DNA of 64,000 bases from Lentzea albidocapillata (GTDB taxonomy: Bacteria > Actinomycetota > Actinomycetes > Mycobacteriales > Pseudonocardiaceae). Location: NCBI RefSeq assembly GCF_000719115.1, contig NZ_JOEA01000006.1, positions 124,001 to 188,000 on the forward strand. The letters are read 5' to 3'. Below the pieces are notes generated by a model that worked only from the letters and a program-made list of their open reading frames with translations, was not told where the DNA came from and searched no databases. The stretch's first letter is position 1; each line of letters starts with the position of its first letter. The position numbers were made by a program, and so were the translations under genes. This document shows, in pieces, positions 8,275 to 15,528 of this stretch.

Positions 8275-8646
8275 ATGGGCAACCTTTCGTCTTTGATGTT
8301 CCCGTTGCTTCTGGTTCTGCTGGCGGTGCCGCTGTTCCTCAGCGCGCGCAAGCAGAAGCGGGCGATGGCCGAGCAGAAGAACCTGCAGGACTCGCTCGCC
8401 CCTGGTGACAAGGTGATGACGACGTCCGGCCTGTACGGCACCGTTGCCGACGCGAGCCACGAGACCACCATCGACATCGAGATCTCCGAGGGTGTCGTCA
8501 CGCGCTGGCTGCGTGCCGCCATCCGCGAGAAGGTCGCCGAGACCGATGAGGCCGTGGCCGAGGACAGGGCCGACGACGCCGGGGAAGAGGTGCCCGCGAC
8601 GACCGCACAGGTCGCCGAGCCCCTGGACCACAGCGCCAAGAAGTAA
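8275..8646 (+). CDS. yajC: Preprotein translocase subunit YajC
   Basis: Of the two adjacent ATGs (8272 and 8275) the second has the better spacing from GGAG at 8267-8270 and gives MGNLSSLMFPLLLVLLAVPLFLSARKQKRA. This is one transmembrane helix with the typical basic, cytosolic RKQKRAMAEQ stretch, followed by the YajC core SLAPGDKVMTTSGLYGTVAD. The 123-residue length and acidic C-terminal tail fit actinobacterial YajC. The protein accompanies SecDF and YidC at the Sec translocon. It precedes secD and secF, as in other bacteria, but a strong hairpin separates it from secD. Confidence 0.93.
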   Translation: MGNLSSLMFPLLLVLLAVPLFLSARKQKRAMAEQKNLQDSLAPGDKVMTTSGLYGTVADASHETTIDIEISEGVVTRWLRAAIREKVAETDEAVAEDRADDAGEEVPATTAQVAEPLDHSAKK

Positions 8647-8662
8647 CCGACAGGCTCGTGAC

Positions 8663-8701
8663 ACCTGGAGTTGGCAACTGTGAACACCGCCAACTCCAGG
8701 T
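8663..8701. terminator. 13-bp perfect inverted repeat between yajC and secD
   Basis: ACCTGGAGTTGGC (8663-8675) and GCCAACTCCAGGT (8689-8701) are exact reverse complements around a 13-nt loop. No T-run follows. In high-GC actinobacteria, hairpins without a T-run often act as terminators or transcript-stabilising ends, so this may reduce read-through from yajC into secD or mark the 3' end of a yajC transcript. Confidence 0.55.
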
Positions 8702-8775
8702 AGTGACGCGCAGCTCACGCGGCGCGCGTTACGCTGCGCGCTCGGAAACCATAGCTACTAGGAGACGGACGGATC

Positions 8776-10542
8776 GTGGCACCTCCGGCCGGGCAAATTC
8801 GCCCTGCGAAGTATCTGGCGAGTTTTGTCCTCATCGTGGTCGCGCTCTACGCCCTGGTGTTCTTGACCGGGAACGGTTCGGCCAAACCCAAGCTCGGAAT
8901 CGACCTCCAGGGCGGCACGCTCGTCACCCTGACGGCTCGGCAGGAAGACGGCGCACAGCCGAGCGAGGAAGCGCTCATCCGCGCACGTGACCTCATCGAG
9001 GTCCGCGTGAACGGTCTCGGCGTCTCCGGTGCCGAGGTCGTGCGAGACGGCAACAACCTGGTGATCACGGTCCCGGGCGCGGACGGCGAAGGCGCGAAGG
9101 GCCTCGGCCAGACCGCTCGCCTCGCGTTCCGCAAGGTCATCGGCCAGCCGGTTCCCGCGGGCGCCGTGCCGCAGACCCAGACGAGCACGCCGCCGTCCGG
9201 TGACGCGAGCACGCCTCCGTCGACGCCCCCGAGCCAGAGCGCCGGCAGCACGCCGCCGTCGAGTGGTGCCCCGCAGGGCCGTCCCGCGCCGAACCTGGCC
9301 GCGCAGCCCTCCAGCACCCCGCCGTCGAGCACCGCGCCGAGCACGCCGTCCGCCCCCTCCAACGTCGACCCGAGGGTCGCGAAGGAGATCCAGGAGGCGA
9401 AGGCACTCCGCCAGAGCACGGACCCGCAGGTCCTGCAGCAGGCCGCTCTCCTGCTCGACTGCACGAAGGCCGACCCGCTGCGCGGCAACGACGACCTGGA
9501 CAAGCCTCTCGTCACCTGTGACGAGAAGGGCGAGTTCAAGTACACGCTGGCCCCGGTCAACCCTCCCAAGGAGGACACCCAGACCAAGGCCGACGACTAT
9601 GCGAACTACTCCCGCCTGACCGGTGAGGACATCAGCAACGCCGCCGCGAACAGCAACCCGAACGGCACCGGCTACGTCGTCAACCTCGACTTCAAGTCCG
9701 AGGGCGGCACCAAGTGGGGCGCTTTCACCGCGGCCAACGTCCAGCAGGCCGTCGCGGTCGTGCTCGACGGCGAGGTCATGTCCGCGCCGACCATCCAGGC
9801 GGCCATCTCGGGTGGTTCCACCGAGATCAGCGGCAAGTTCACGCTGAAGGAAGCCCAGAACCTCGCGAACACGCTGAAGTACGGCGCATTGCCGCTGTCC
9901 TTCGACGCGTCCGAGGCGCAGACGATCTCCCCGACGCTCGGCCTGCAGTCGCTCAAGGCGGGTCTCATCGCCGGCGGCATCGGCCTCGCGCTGGTCTTCG
10001 TCTACTGCATGTTCTACTACCGCCTGATGGGCGTCCTGACGATCCTGTCGCTGGCCCTGTCCGCGCTCGTCATCTACGCCGTGCTGATCCTGCTCGGCCG
10101 GGTCATCGGCTTCACGCTCGACCTCGCCGGCATCGCGGGCTTCATCGTCGCGATCGGTATCACAGCCGACTCGTTCATCGTCTTCTTCGAACGATTGAAG
10201 GACGAGGTGCGTGAGGGCCGCACGTTCCGTTCGGCCGTGCCACGTGCGTGGGTTCGTTCCCGCCGCACGATCCTCTCCGCCGACGCGGTCAGCTTCATCG
10301 CCGCCGCCGTGCTGTACGTCATCGCGATCGGCCAGGTGAAGGGCTTCGCGTTCACCCTGGGCATGTCGACGGTCCTCGACCTCGTGGTCGTGTTCCTCGT
10401 GACGCACCCGCTGGTCGCGATGGCGTCGAAGTCCAAGTTCCTGTCCAACCCGCGCCTGTCGGGTCTGGGTGGTGCCGCCCGCGAGGGTGCCGCGCACCGC
10501 GCGACCACGACCGGCAAGACCACCGCCGTGAAGGAGGCCTGA
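8776..10542 (+). CDS. secD: Protein translocase subunit SecD
   Basis: The 588-residue protein starts at GTG (AGGAGA upstream). It has a first transmembrane helix (YLASFVLIVVALYALVFL), the D1 motif LGIDLQGGTLVTLTA, a large extracytoplasmic domain, and five C-terminal helices including the conserved GLALVFVYCMFYYR, GFIVAIGITADSFIVFFERLKDE and FTLGMSTVLDLVVVFLVTHP. SecD works with SecF to drive late steps of Sec export with the proton motive force. A Pro/Ser/Thr-rich stretch (residues ~136-197) is inserted in the extracytoplasmic domain. secF follows after 1 bp. Confidence 0.97.
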   Translation: MAPPAGQIRPAKYLASFVLIVVALYALVFLTGNGSAKPKLGIDLQGGTLVTLTARQEDGAQPSEEALIRARDLIEVRVNGLGVSGAEVVRDGNNLVITVPGADGEGAKGLGQTARLAFRKVIGQPVPAGAVPQTQTSTPPSGDASTPPSTPPSQSAGSTPPSSGAPQGRPAPNLAAQPSSTPPSSTAPSTPSAPSNVDPRVAKEIQEAKALRQSTDPQVLQQAALLLDCTKADPLRGNDDLDKPLVTCDEKGEFKYTLAPVNPPKEDTQTKADDYANYSRLTGEDISNAAANSNPNGTGYVVNLDFKSEGGTKWGAFTAANVQQAVAVVLDGEVMSAPTIQAAISGGSTEISGKFTLKEAQNLANTLKYGALPLSFDASEAQTISPTLGLQSLKAGLIAGGIGLALVFVYCMFYYRLMGVLTILSLALSALVIYAVLILLGRVIGFTLDLAGIAGFIVAIGITADSFIVFFERLKDEVREGRTFRSAVPRAWVRSRRTILSADAVSFIAAAVLYVIAIGQVKGFAFTLGMSTVLDLVVVFLVTHPLVAMASKSKFLSNPRLSGLGGAAREGAAHRATTTGKTTAVKEA

Positions 10543-10543
10543 C

Positions 10544-11698
10544 GTGAGCAGCGTGTTCTCGCGCCTTTACGTGGGCAACGGCGCCTTCGGCATCGTCGGC
10601 AAGCGCGTCCGCTGGTACATCGTGTCGGCCATCATCCTGCTGGTCTGCATCGGCTCGATGGTGTTCAACGGCTTCAACCTGGGCATCGACTTCAAGGGCG
10701 GTACGAAGGTCTCGATGCCGTCCGTCTCGGCGAGTGGGCAGAACATCACTACGAACACCGTCGAGGACGTGTTCGCCAAGGCCCTGCCCGGCAAGAAGCC
10801 GAACGCCGTGCAGGCCGTGGGCTCCGGTGCCAGCGCGACGATCCAGATCAAGTCGCCCGCGCTGACCATCCTGGAGGTCGCGACCCTCAAGACCACGCTC
10901 GCGCAGGACCTCCAGCCGCAGGGCGGTCAGACGGCGATCTCCGACAGCGCCGTCTCCGCGTCCTGGGGCGGTGAGATCAGCGTCAAGGCTCTGTGGGCCC
11001 TGTTCTGGTTCTTCGTCGCGGTGACGCTGTTCCTGACGTTCTACTTCGAGTGGCGAATGGCCGTCGGTGCGCTCGTCGCCGTGTTCCACGACATCATCAT
11101 CACCGCGGGCGTGTACTCGCTCATCGGCTTCGAGGTCACGCCGGCCACGGTGATCGGTCTGCTCACCATCCTCGGCTTCTCCCTGTACGACACGGTCGTC
11201 GTGTTCGACAAGGTCAAGGAGAACACCCGAGGCCTGCTGGGCCTGACCCGCCGCACGTACGCCGAGGCAGCGAACCTGGCGCTGAACCAGACCCTGATGC
11301 GCTCGATCAACACTTCGCTGATCGCGTTGCTCCCGGTGATCGGCCTGCTGGTCGTCGGCGTCGGCGTCCTGGGCGTCGGCACGCTGCAGGACCTGGCGCT
11401 CGTGCAGCTCGTCGGTATCTTCATCGGCGCCCTGTCCTCGATCTTCATCGCCACCCCGGTGCTGGTGGACCTGAAGATGCGCGACCCGAAGTACATCGCG
11501 CAGGCCAGGCGCGTGGCCGCCCGCCGTGCCAAGGCCGCGGGCCCGCAGATCGCCGAGGGCATCGAGTCGGTGGACGACGACGCGCTCTCCGCCGACCTGC
11601 GCAAGGAGGAGGCGTACGCCGCCGCCGCGTCGGTGCCCCACCGCACCGCCAAGGCAGGCGACGCCCGCCGCCGTCCGACCGGAAAGCGCCAGCGTTGA
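10544..11698 (+). CDS. secF: Protein translocase subunit SecF
   Basis: The 384-residue protein has six predicted membrane helices. It shows the SecF signatures NGFNLGIDFKGGTKVSMPS, DTVVVFDKVKENTRG and NQTLMRSINTSLIALLPVIG, and a basic cytosolic C-terminal tail rich in Arg, Lys and Ala. It forms the SecDF complex with the preceding gene product. The GTG start lies 1 bp after the secD stop, and its own stop overlaps the apt start, so secD, secF and apt are probably co-transcribed. Confidence 0.97.
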   Translation: MSSVFSRLYVGNGAFGIVGKRVRWYIVSAIILLVCIGSMVFNGFNLGIDFKGGTKVSMPSVSASGQNITTNTVEDVFAKALPGKKPNAVQAVGSGASATIQIKSPALTILEVATLKTTLAQDLQPQGGQTAISDSAVSASWGGEISVKALWALFWFFVAVTLFLTFYFEWRMAVGALVAVFHDIIITAGVYSLIGFEVTPATVIGLLTILGFSLYDTVVVFDKVKENTRGLLGLTRRTYAEAANLALNQTLMRSINTSLIALLPVIGLLVVGVGVLGVGTLQDLALVQLVGIFIGALSSIFIATPVLVDLKMRDPKYIAQARRVAARRAKAAGPQIAEGIESVDDDALSADLRKEEAYAAAASVPHRTAKAGDARRRPTGKRQR

Positions 11699-12213
11699 AA
11701 CTGGATCGTGCTCTGGGACTGATGCGTGAAGTCCCGGACTTCCCCCAGCCGGGGGTCGTCTTCCGGGACTTCACGCCGGTTCTCGCCGATCCCGACGCCC
11801 TGCGCGCCGTGGTCGACGCTCTCCAGGACAAGATCGACGACAGCACCCAGGTGATCGCCGCCATCGAGTCGCGCGGCTTCCTCCTGGGTGCTGCCCTGGG
11901 TTACGGCTGGCGCTACGGCGTCGTGCCGCTGCGCAAGCCGGGCAAGCTCCCGGTCGTGGCCGACTCGGTGTCCTACGCGCTCGAGTACGGCGAGGCCTCC
12001 CTGGAGCTTCCCGCGGACGCCATCCAGCCGGGCCAGCGCGTGGTCGTGGTGGACGACGTGCTCGCCACCGGCGGCACCGCCGAAGCCGCGTGCACGCTCG
12101 TCGAACGGGCCGGCGGCATCGTGACGGGTGTGTCGGTGGTGCTGGAGATCCAGGCTCTCGGTGGCCGTACGCGCCTCGCGGGCCGTGACGTACAGGCACT
12201 GATGACCGTGTGA
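11695..12213 (+). CDS. apt: Adenine phosphoribosyltransferase
   Basis: The 172-residue product has the complete APRT signature set: DFPQPGVVFRDFTPVLADP, the IESRGFLLGAALG loop, VPLRKPGKLP, and the PRPP-binding VVVVDDVLATGGTAEA. It converts adenine and PRPP to AMP and pyrophosphate (purine salvage). The start is taken as TTG at 11695, overlapping the secF stop (TTGA), because the helix LDRALGLMREV before DFPQPG belongs to the family fold; the next ATG (11722) would remove most of it. Location between secF and rel matches the mycobacterial order. Confidence 0.94.
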   Translation: MKLDRALGLMREVPDFPQPGVVFRDFTPVLADPDALRAVVDALQDKIDDSTQVIAAIESRGFLLGAALGYGWRYGVVPLRKPGKLPVVADSVSYALEYGEASLELPADAIQPGQRVVVVDDVLATGGTAEAACTLVERAGGIVTGVSVVLEIQALGGRTRLAGRDVQALMTV

Positions 12214-12234
12214 CTGCGTCTCCTTGCCTCCAGG

Positions 12235-12516
12235 TCAGCCGGTGACCGGCACGATGAACCGGTAGGCGACCACGACGGTGATCGCCCACAGGAAGTAGAA
12301 GATCGGCAGCCCCAGCAGGATCAGCTGCCAGGCCTTCATGTCACCGTGCCCGACCCGCATCAGGGCAGCAGAGGCACCGAACCACGGCACCACCCCGAGC
12401 ATGGCCGCGCGGGCACCCTCGTCGCCGCCGTTGGTGACGAGGTTGAGCAGGACGATCGCGGCGTACCAGATGCCCGCGAACGCCAGGCAGTGCCAGATCG
12501 GCCGGTGTGAGTGCAT
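12235..12516 (-). CDS. Small membrane protein, unknown function
   Basis: The 93-residue protein has two to three hydrophobic segments: around 8-25 (WHCLAFAGIWYAAIVLLNLV), 38-52 (AMLGVVPWFGASAALM) and 63-86 (AWQLILLGLPIFYFLWAITVVVAY). It begins at an ATG (12514-12516, reverse) with a His-containing N-terminus. I do not recognise the family. It is followed on the same strand side by another small membrane protein of similar size, separated by about 43 bp; together they look like an accessory pair of integral membrane proteins. Confidence 0.65.
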   Translation of the reverse strand: MHSHRPIWHCLAFAGIWYAAIVLLNLVTNGGDEGARAAMLGVVPWFGASAALMRVGHGDMKAWQLILLGLPIFYFLWAITVVVAYRFIVPVTG

Positions 12517-12559
12517 GGGTTCAGCTTGTCAGCCTGCGATCAGCATCCGGAACAGGGCG

Positions 12560-12835
12560 TCAGGCGATCGGCGGGGGCGCCACGAAGGCGGCACCGACGC
12601 TGACGAAGACCAGCGTGACCAGCGACGCCGGGGCCGTCACGACCGCGATCTCCCACAGCTTCGGCGCCTTCGCACGGCGCAGCACCAGCCAGCTCAGGGT
12701 GGTCGCGACCACCCAGCCGACCGACGAGCCGATGATCGACCGCGGGTCGATGTAGCCGGGGTCGTCGAGGGCGAGGTACGCCATCGTGCCGAGCCACACG
12801 AACGTCATGGCGGCGCACCAGAACAGAGTCCTCAC
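12560..12835 (-). CDS. Small membrane protein, unknown function
   Basis: The GTG at 12835 gives a 91-residue protein (VRTLFWCAAMTFVWLGTMAYL...). The frame stays open further upstream, but that part is hydrophilic and unlike a membrane protein N-terminus. Three hydrophobic segments are visible: FWCAAMTFVWLGTMAYLAL, IIGSSVGWVVATTLSWLVL and IAVVTAPASLVTLVFVSVGAAFV. No family is recognised. It lies upstream of the other small membrane protein gene and is divergent from the DUF222 gene. An internal ATG nine codons downstream is an alternative start. Confidence 0.6.
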   Translation of the reverse strand: MRTLFWCAAMTFVWLGTMAYLALDDPGYIDPRSIIGSSVGWVVATTLSWLVLRRAKAPKLWEIAVVTAPASLVTLVFVSVGAAFVAPPPIA

Positions 12836-12914
12836 GTGGCCGAGTCTGTCAGGCGTCCTCGGCCGCGCCGATCCGGCACATGTCTCCTTCGTCGGGCGTG
12901 CGCCGGAACGAATT

Positions 12915-13015
12915 TCTGTGGCCCTTTGTGTGGGTGGTTGCGGGGCGCGGTTGTTGTGCCTTATTCGCGTTTTGTTGCGTGCGTGGTTGCTCGTGGTTGC
13001 GTTGCGTCTAGAGAG
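12915..13015. other. G/T-skewed, repeat-containing leader upstream of the DUF222 gene
   Basis: The top strand here is strikingly rich in G and T and poor in A and C. It contains three copies of GTGGTTGC (12934-12941, 12983-12990, 12993-13000) and several TTGCG runs. It forms most of the non-coding interval 12836-13116. The composition differs from the C-rich coding sequence around it and may reflect a structured leader or promoter-proximal regulatory region, or simply mutational skew. No known motif is recognised. Confidence 0.4.
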
Positions 13016-13116
13016 ATGTGCACTAACGACACCTATGGCTCCTGTCCAGTTCAATCACCCGAACGTGTGACCGCTGACGTGCATTTATCAGGTGATCCTG
13101 CGGTACTGTCGAACGC

Positions 13117-14337
13117 ATGAGCGAACCGGACTTCCGCCTCCTGGCTACCGACGAACTGCTTGCCGCAGTCGTCGGAGACGTGGTGGAAATTCGCGTTCTT
13201 GAGAATGTGATGATGCACAAGATCGCCGAGCTGGAGCGGCGCGGTGCGGCGTCCGAGCTGGGTTATCGGAATGTGGCGCACGTGCTGCGCCATGCGGTGC
13301 GGTGGGACTTGAAGACCGCGCGTCAGTGGGTCGCCCGCGCCGAGTTGCTGGCGCGTGAGCTCACGCCGACCGGCTCGCTCCTGGAGCCGGAGCTGCCGAT
13401 CGCCGCCGCCGCGATGGCGGAGGGGGCGCTCTCGGGCGACCACATCTCGGCGGTGGCCGAGGTGATGAAGGCGCTGCCGCCCGAAGCGGAGCAGCCCGTG
13501 GTGGAGTTCGCCCAGGCTCATGAACCCAGCGCGGTGCGCGCGTTCGGCAAGGAGCTGGCGTACCGGCTCTACCAGCAGGACGCGGAGCCGAGCGATTTCA
13601 TCGAGCCGGTGCGCCCGGCCAACCGTCTCCGCATGGAGTGGAGGGGCGACCAGCTGGAGGTCTCGGCGAGGCTCGACAAGATCGCCGGCGCGAAGTTCGA
13701 AGCGATGATCGACCCGCTGGCGAAACCCCGCCCGACCACACCCGAGGAAGGCCCGGACGTCCGCTCCCGGGCCGAACGCGAGGGCGACGCCTTCGCCGAC
13801 CTGATCGACCTGATGCTGCGAGCCGACCGCCTCCCCGAGCACGGCGGCGAGCCGGTCACCCTCACCCTGACGATGTCGTACGCCGACCTGGCCGCTCAGA
13901 CGGGCGTGGCGGTGCTCGACAACCACGCTCGCGTCCCCGCCACCCTGGTCCGCCGCCTCGCCTGCAACGCGGGCGTGATCCCGGTGGTCCTGGGAGGCCG
14001 TTCCGAACCGATGGACATAGGCCGCAAGGCAAGAACCTTCCCCGCGGCCATCCGCCGCCTGCTGGTGGCCAGAGACCAGGGCTGCACCTTCCCGGGCTGC
14101 GACCGCCCGCCGAAGCACTGCGACGCCCACCACCTCAGATTCTGGTCGGCGGGCGGCGAGACCTCAGTGAGCAACGCCGCCCTGCTGTGCCGCCACCACC
14201 ACACCTTGATCCACCAAAGCGATTGGGAGGTAAAGCTCCACGATGGGACCCCGACCTTCATCCCGCCGGCATGGCTCGACCCCGCCCGCACTCCGAGAAC
14301 CAACACCAGGCTCCACACCGGCCGCCACGTCGCCTAG
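13117..14337 (+). CDS. DUF222 / 13E12-repeat family protein with HNH nuclease domain
   Basis: The 406-residue protein has an N-terminal DUF222 domain (residues ~10-260, helical, with RNVAHVLRHAVRWDLKTARQ and the LTLTMSYADL region). A C-terminal HNH nuclease motif follows, with CTFPGCDRPPKHCDAHHL and NAALLCRHHHTLIH supplying Cys and His metal ligands. This is the REP13E12-type family, abundant in mycobacteria and other actinomycetes, where several members are DNA-damage inducible; the cellular role is not established. It sits in an accessory insertion between apt and rel. A degenerate SOS-box-like sequence overlaps its start codon. Confidence 0.9.
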   Translation: MSEPDFRLLATDELLAAVVGDVVEIRVLENVMMHKIAELERRGAASELGYRNVAHVLRHAVRWDLKTARQWVARAELLARELTPTGSLLEPELPIAAAAMAEGALSGDHISAVAEVMKALPPEAEQPVVEFAQAHEPSAVRAFGKELAYRLYQQDAEPSDFIEPVRPANRLRMEWRGDQLEVSARLDKIAGAKFEAMIDPLAKPRPTTPEEGPDVRSRAEREGDAFADLIDLMLRADRLPEHGGEPVTLTLTMSYADLAAQTGVAVLDNHARVPATLVRRLACNAGVIPVVLGGRSEPMDIGRKARTFPAAIRRLLVARDQGCTFPGCDRPPKHCDAHHLRFWSAGGETSVSNAALLCRHHHTLIHQSDWEVKLHDGTPTFIPPAWLDPARTPRTNTRLHTGRHVA

Positions 14338-14385
14338 CAGCGCTCCCGTTTTCATCCGAACGAGCTGGTTCGTGGAGGAGGGGCA

Positions 14386-15255
14386 ATGCCTACCGTCGGA
14401 CGAATGACTGCGATCACCTCCACCGCGTACAGCCGCGACCTGGGCGACGAACTGCGCCGCCTCCGCGAGAAGTTCACCGGCCTCACCGGGCACGCCTTCG
14501 CGGAACAACTGGGCTGGGACCCGAGCAAGGTCTCCAACATCGAGAAGGGCAAGGCGCGCGCGAGCGAGATCGACCTCGTGCAGTACCTGATGACGTGCGG
14601 CCGCGACAGCCACCACTTCGAGGCGTTCCGCGAGCGCTACCGCTACGCCTTCGACCCGTACGTCGTGACGGTGCCAGACAACCTGCGCACCCTCGCCCTG
14701 GCGGAGGCACAGGCCGCGAAGATCACCTGCTACGACGTGGTGAACGTGCCCGGCCTCATCCAGACGCCGGAGTACGCCCGAGCCTTGCTCATCACCTTCG
14801 GAAACACGCCGGAAGACGTCGAAAGGTTTCTCCGGTGGCGCATGGACCGGCAGGCCATTTTGAAGCGGCAGAACCGGCCGGAGTGTCTGTTCTACGTGCA
14901 TGAGCTCGCACTGAAGCTTCGTGTCGGCGACGACAAGATCATGGAAGAGCAGTACCTGCGCATGCTGTTCCACACGCACATCCTTCGGATCGTGCCGATG
15001 TCGGCCGGGCCGGCGCCTGCCATGAAGTCCGCACGAATGTTGTTCAGCTTCGAGAAGATGGTTCCGGTGGCCTACAGCGAGACCGATCTCGCCAAAGTCT
15101 TCGCGCACGACGGCCAGGCGATCGCCCGCAGCCGGGAACACTTCAAGTGGTTGGATGCCTGCGCTTTGGATGAGGGACAATCTCGGAGCCTGCTGGCGAA
15201 CTACGTCAGCGGACTGCGAGAGGACTCTCATGACCGCCGAGCGGACCTGGCGTAA
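14386..15255 (+). CDS. Helix-turn-helix (XRE) regulator with DUF5753 domain
   Basis: The 289-residue protein has an N-terminal XRE-type HTH (LRRLREKFTGLTGHAFAEQLGWDPSKVSNIEKGKARAS). A DUF5753 domain follows (residues ~100-280), recognised by NVPGLIQTPEYARAL, RMDRQAIL and the LRIVPMSAGPAPAM segment. This is the widespread actinobacterial regulator class related to WhiJ/Scr1, usually paired with a DUF397 protein. GGAGGAGGGG at 14374-14383 supports the ATG at 14386 over the internal ATG at 14404. It overlaps the DUF397 gene by 26 bp. Confidence 0.92.
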   Translation: MPTVGRMTAITSTAYSRDLGDELRRLREKFTGLTGHAFAEQLGWDPSKVSNIEKGKARASEIDLVQYLMTCGRDSHHFEAFRERYRYAFDPYVVTVPDNLRTLALAEAQAAKITCYDVVNVPGLIQTPEYARALLITFGNTPEDVERFLRWRMDRQAILKRQNRPECLFYVHELALKLRVGDDKIMEEQYLRMLFHTHILRIVPMSAGPAPAMKSARMLFSFEKMVPVAYSETDLAKVFAHDGQAIARSREHFKWLDACALDEGQSRSLLANYVSGLREDSHDRRADLA

Positions 15256-15406
15256 GAGCACCTGCAGCAGCGGCGAGGGTGACAGCGCCTGTGTCGAGGT
15301 GTCACTCTCCGTAGATGCGCTCGTGCGTGATTCGAAGGCCGCCGGCGGTGACGTCCTGGCGTTCTCCGTCTCCGCCTGGCGGGCGTTCGTGGTGAGCGTC
15401 GCCTGA
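15230..15406 (+). CDS. DUF397 domain protein
   Basis: The 58-residue protein is a complete DUF397 unit. WRKSTCSSGEGDSACVEV is the family signature, followed by VRDSKAAGGDVLAFSVSAWRAFV. DUF397 proteins are small partners of HTH-DUF5753 regulators in Streptomyces and relatives; the pair is thought to act as regulator and antagonist in development or secondary metabolism control. The ATG at 15230 lies inside the 3' end of the regulator gene, so the two are translationally coupled. Confidence 0.92.
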   Translation: MTAERTWRKSTCSSGEGDSACVEVSLSVDALVRDSKAAGGDVLAFSVSAWRAFVVSVA

Positions 15407-15528
15407 TCGGCCCAGCGGTAGTTTGCGCGGCGTTCACCGTGTGAGCTGTGCCGCTCAGCGCGCCACCGGAAGTTTCCGCATCGTAAACGCGTTATCCTCG
15501 GTACTCGCGAGACCCGAGGAGCGTGGGG

